From contig CAMCGZ010000020.1 of assembly GCA_945874535.1 (NCBI GenBank), positions 1 to 43,113 on the forward strand: a stretch of 43,113 nt of DNA. Reading direction: 5' to 3'. The DNA comes from Bdellovibrio sp. ZAP7 (GTDB lineage Bacteria > Bdellovibrionota > UBA1018 > CAIMNF01). The stretch's first letter is position 1. Every line of letters starts with the position of its first letter. Positions 40,924 to 43,113 of the stretch are shown one piece after another. Made by a program: the position numbers and the translations under genes. Below the pieces are notes generated by a model, which had not been told where the DNA came from, ran no database searches, and saw only the letters and a program-made list of their open reading frames with translations.

Positions 40924-41253
40924 TCACCCCTTCGGCATGAGTCTCACGATTTTGATCTCGCAGAGGGCATCGAGGATGTGCTCCCGATGAAAATCGAGGC
41001 TTGGTGGTCCTGCATCCACCTCTCCCGTCAGCACCTGGGTCAGGGTCTTTCCGAACCGGTTCGAAAAAGTCCGAAGTTTTGACAACTGTTCAGAGGCCGG
41101 ATAACTCCCTTGCCTCCACGCACTCAAAACTGAGGGAGAAACACCGATCTCAGCCGCAATTTGTTTCGCCGAATAACGGTGTTCTTCAATGATTCCCTCG
41201 ATAAACTGGGCCAAGGGGGACTGGTGATCGGTCTTTCGGGGTTGGCGTGGCAT
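40924..41253 (-). CDS. XRE-family transcriptional regulator
   Basis: A 109-residue DNA-binding protein. The helix-turn-helix is RYSAKQIAAEIGVSPSVLSA (residues about 26-45), followed by WRQGSYPASEQLSKL, the usual end of an XRE domain. The C-terminal 45 residues could be a dimerisation or ligand segment. A 10-bp imperfect inverted repeat lies 5 bases upstream of the ATG, which suggests that the protein represses its own gene. It is transcribed toward the protease gene. Confidence 0.85.
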   Translation of the reverse strand: MPRQPRKTDHQSPLAQFIEGIIEEHRYSAKQIAAEIGVSPSVLSAWRQGSYPASEQLSKLRTFSNRFGKTLTQVLTGEVDAGPPSLDFHREHILDALCEIKIVRLMPKG

Positions 41254-41257
41254 TCCA

Positions 41258-41297
41258 AAATGGTATTCAAAACTCGTACCATTTCGAACAAGGTTCG
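41258..41297. promoter_or_regulatory. Operator-like inverted repeats upstream of the XRE gene
   Basis: AAATGGTA (41258-41265) and TACCATTT (41277-41284) are exact inverted copies separated by 11 bases; extended to ten bases they differ at one position. Immediately beside them CGAAC-AAG-GTTCG (41285-41297) is a second 5-bp palindrome. On the minus strand TACCAT also lies where a -10 box would be, so a bound regulator would block transcription or translation start. Confidence 0.7.
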
Positions 41298-41298
41298 T

Positions 41299-41844
41299 TT
41301 AATCGAATTTAATTGAGCCTAAAACGAATCGGTTTGTCCGCTTCCGGTACCCCTCGAACTCCGGCCGCCCCTCCCACTTCGCCTCAAGGAGGGGCACCCC
41401 GGATACCTTAAGGAGCAGCCAGTTCATGAATCCCGCCGTCAAGAGCCCGATCCCCCACCAGAACACCGCCTCGCCAAAGTAATTGGGATGACGTGAGTAA
41501 CGCCAGAGCCCGGTCATGATGAGGCGATCGCCGTTCTCAGGCTTGCGTTTAAATTTCGCTTTCTGCGCATCGGCCACCGTTTCGAGAACCAGGCCAAACA
41601 AAGCCACGACCGACCCCATGACTTCGATCCAACCCAAAGCTGCGGGACCTGCTCGAAACACGAGCAATGCCGGAAGCGCGATCACGAGCTGCAAGCACCC
41701 TTGCAGTACGTAAACCTGAAAAAAACTCTTCCACCACCAGCGACTTCCCCACCGCCGGCGCCATTCGGCGTAACGGAAGTCTTCGGGCTTACCCCAATTT
41801 CGCAAAAACAAATAACCCGAGAGCCTGAGGCTCCAAAGCACCAT
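41299..41844 (-). CDS. DUF1295/steroid-reductase-like membrane protein, short at the N-terminus
   Basis: A 181-residue membrane protein matching the C-terminal two thirds of DUF1295 proteins: [18 protein letters not shown], then helices, then [19 protein letters not shown], the family's most conserved block. Full DUF1295 proteins are about 250-260 residues with extra N-terminal helices that are absent here. The start ATG overlaps the upstream stop (TGATG), so it is translated in tandem. It may be a short functional form or a truncated copy. Enzymatic role (reductase or methyltransferase-like) unknown. Confidence 0.7.
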   Translation of the reverse strand: MVLWSLRLSGYLFLRNWGKPEDFRYAEWRRRWGSRWWWKSFFQVYVLQGCLQLVIALPALLVFRAGPAALGWIEVMGSVVALFGLVLETVADAQKAKFKRKPENGDRLIMTGLWRYSRHPNYFGEAVFWWGIGLLTAGFMNWLLLKVSGVPLLEAKWEGRPEFEGYRKRTNRFVLGSIKFD

Positions 41845-42642
41845 CAGCCCGGACCTCCAAAGACTTTCACGAACCGGACCTTCAAATTCTCCAGACGCGA
41901 CGATGGGCCCATCAGTGTGCTTTGTTCGAGCTGGTGGATCTGATCTCGCAAGACCGTCTTCAATCGATTCTGCATCGAAGACTCTATCACCGCATTCGCA
42001 CCCAATTGAGCTGCCAACAGAACACCACCCAATCCTGTCAGCACCAGCGGATTCTTATAGGGGACTATCCGTGAATCGCTCAGGTACAGTTCCCAGACTC
42101 GAAGTGAGATTTCCGCCAACTGAAGGCCCGCCTCCTCGCGCGAGAGCTCTGGAAGTCCAAGAATAAACTCTTCCTCGATCTGCCGAATCATCGAAAACAG
42201 AATCACACTCGGAACGAAAAGCTTCTCGTAGAATACCGCCCGTTGATCCACTGTGAGATAAGAATGAGGATCGGCCTTCAAAGTTTCGGACCATTGATTG
42301 ATCTGGGTAGCGGCCTCTCGCTCTTGGTTGAAGGAAACCGAGATCGGGTTCAAGCTCCACCGATCGAAAGGAATCGATTCGGTGATCAGAAAGAACATCA
42401 TCGGAAGACCCGCAACTAGCGCAATCCGCATGCCTCGCATCCAATGTGGAGAAAGAAAAAGCCCAATCACCAGTGGAATCCAATTCAGGATCCCGCTCCA
42501 ACACCTCAAACAGAACCAGCTGGAGAGTCACGAACAAAAGCGCCCCGATTGTCGGAGAAACCCCGCCTCCCCAGCGCAGGTAAGCGAGACTGAGCCCGAG
42601 ATCAAGAAGAAACCAGAGTAGAACTATCCCCGCGATTTTCAT
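41844..42642 (-). pseudogene. Membrane protein gene split by an apparent frameshift
   Basis: Two overlapping frames look like one protein. The first part starts at ATG 42640-42642 and encodes two hydrophobic helices (KIAGIVLLWFLLDLGLSLAY, then LLFVTLQLVLFEVLE). After about 42495 that frame turns into unlikely Ser/Asp/Arg-rich sequence. The frame shifted by +1 continues with NWIPLVIGLFLS and two more helices, then a soluble helical domain to 41844. The second frame is closed by a TGA near 42528 and has only a TTG start at 42509. A single-base insertion, a sequencing error or programmed +1 frameshifting could explain it. Intact, it would be a protein of about 265 residues with four membrane helices. 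Family not recognised. Confidence 0.6.
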
Positions 42643-42648
42643 CCCTGA

Positions 42649-43113
42649 TTAGGGCGCCGGCTTTCCGAGCTTGTCACAACGCTGGGAGCGCTTGGCGTTT
42701 AGGCGCTCTTCAATGGTTGGACTCATACAACCCGCATACTTCAGTTCGTTGAAGAGTTTATCGAACATGGTGCTGCAATAAGACCAGGTTCTTCTCATGC
42801 CGATCTGCTGATCGAAGTTGTCCATGATCTCGGTGCACTGGGAGTTCATAAACGCCGGGTGACTCGAGCCGTTCACCATGGTTCCAAAGATGGCCGAAAG
42901 CGAAATGTGAGGCGTGATCTCGAGCGCCTTCGGACTGATGTGTCCCTTGACCTTCTTTTGCAGCTCCGGAGAGAGATCCGAAAACTTGTAGTACTGACAC
43001 TCGACCGGCACCGGCTTCTGCTCGACCTTTTCGTCGATGAGCCTGGTCAAAGCCTCTTCAAAAGGCTTCAAACACTTTTCGGTGATGGACGCGGCTGGCG
43101 CGGGTGAAGGAAT
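42649..43113 (-). CDS. Cys-rich protein of unknown function, 5' end beyond the window
   Basis: The frame is open from the right edge to the stop at 42649. The first visible residues are IPSPAPAASITEKCLKPFEE, a Pro/Ala linker, so the real start probably lies outside. The visible part has six Cys spread through helical sequence (KC, ECQ, SQC, SYC, AGC, QRC), suggesting disulfides and an exported protein. An in-frame TTG at 43069-43071 is a less likely start. It ends 6 bases before the frameshifted membrane gene and is probably in the same operon. No family recognised. Confidence 0.65.
   Translation of the reverse strand: MPSPAPAASITEKCLKPFEEALTRLIDEKVEQKPVPVECQYYKFSDLSPELQKKVKGHISPKALEITPHISLSAIFGTMVNGSSHPAFMNSQCTEIMDNFDQQIGMRRTWSYCSTMFDKLFNELKYAGCMSPTIEERLNAKRSQRCDKLGKPAP

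Noticed and set aside
42055-42490. Continuation of the first membrane frame to 42055 as a separate 195-residue protein
   Set aside because: After about 42495 it becomes Ser/Asp/Arg-rich without secondary-structure pattern, while the neighbouring frame is clearly protein-like.

Overview
The window looks like chromosomal DNA of a Gram-negative bacterium. It encodes several lipoproteins with clear lipoboxes, at least two outer-membrane barrel candidates, an LD-carboxypeptidase, sigma-54 activators and many secreted proteins of unknown function. This gene content, with dense ATGA-coupled operons, fits Bdellovibrionota or another former deltaproteobacterial lineage best. That placement is inferred from gene content, not from a phylogenetic marker. 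Genes from about 0.3 to 36.8 kb are GC-rich, mostly housekeeping and tightly packed. From about 37 kb onward the DNA is visibly more AT-rich and more accessory.

Layout. 0.3-5 kb: a hotdog thioesterase diverges from argS, followed by an EamA exporter and a POT peptide transporter. 5-9.7 kb (minus): a small unknown gene, rsmD, coaD, a class I aminotransferase, a lipoprotein and an outer-membrane protein form one overlapping operon. 9.8-13.2 kb (plus): an 890-residue protein and a 236-residue partner, both unrecognised; the large one resembles the C-terminal half of N6-adenine methylases but lacks their catalytic motifs. 13.2-18.8 kb (minus): an AddB-like iron-sulfur PD-(D/E)XK nuclease and an NtrB/NtrC-type two-component pair. 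18.8-23.7 kb (plus): a barrel-like protein coupled to a 1170-residue repeat lipoprotein. 23.7-32.7 kb (minus): a seven-gene operon accA-yicC-gmk-rsh-rluA-like-ABC-ABC, linking lipid precursor supply, GMP kinase, (p)ppGpp metabolism and a heterodimeric ABC exporter. 32.7-36.8 kb: a FliL-like protein, an MTH1-like Nudix hydrolase, an FHA/sigma-54 activator with its own apparent sigma-54 promoter, engB and LD-carboxypeptidase.

36.9-41.3 kb: a tRNA-Leu(CAA) gene, then a small AT-rich block (BamE-like lipoprotein and a metallopeptidase-like protein with a changed first zinc ligand) closed by a second partial copy of the tRNA-Leu 3' half. This has the structure of a small tRNA-associated island, although no integrase is present. 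Next come a SRPBCC-like protein, a DUF333-like protein coupled to a papain-like protease, and an XRE regulator with a strong inverted-repeat operator. 41.3-43.1 kb: a short DUF1295 protein, a probably frameshifted membrane protein, and a Cys-rich protein cut by the window edge.

A window-wide pattern is the recurrence of the extended -10 sequence TGCTANNCT (or close variants) just upstream of operon-first genes. It often ends only 7-10 nt before the start codon, which suggests many leaderless or very short-leader transcripts.
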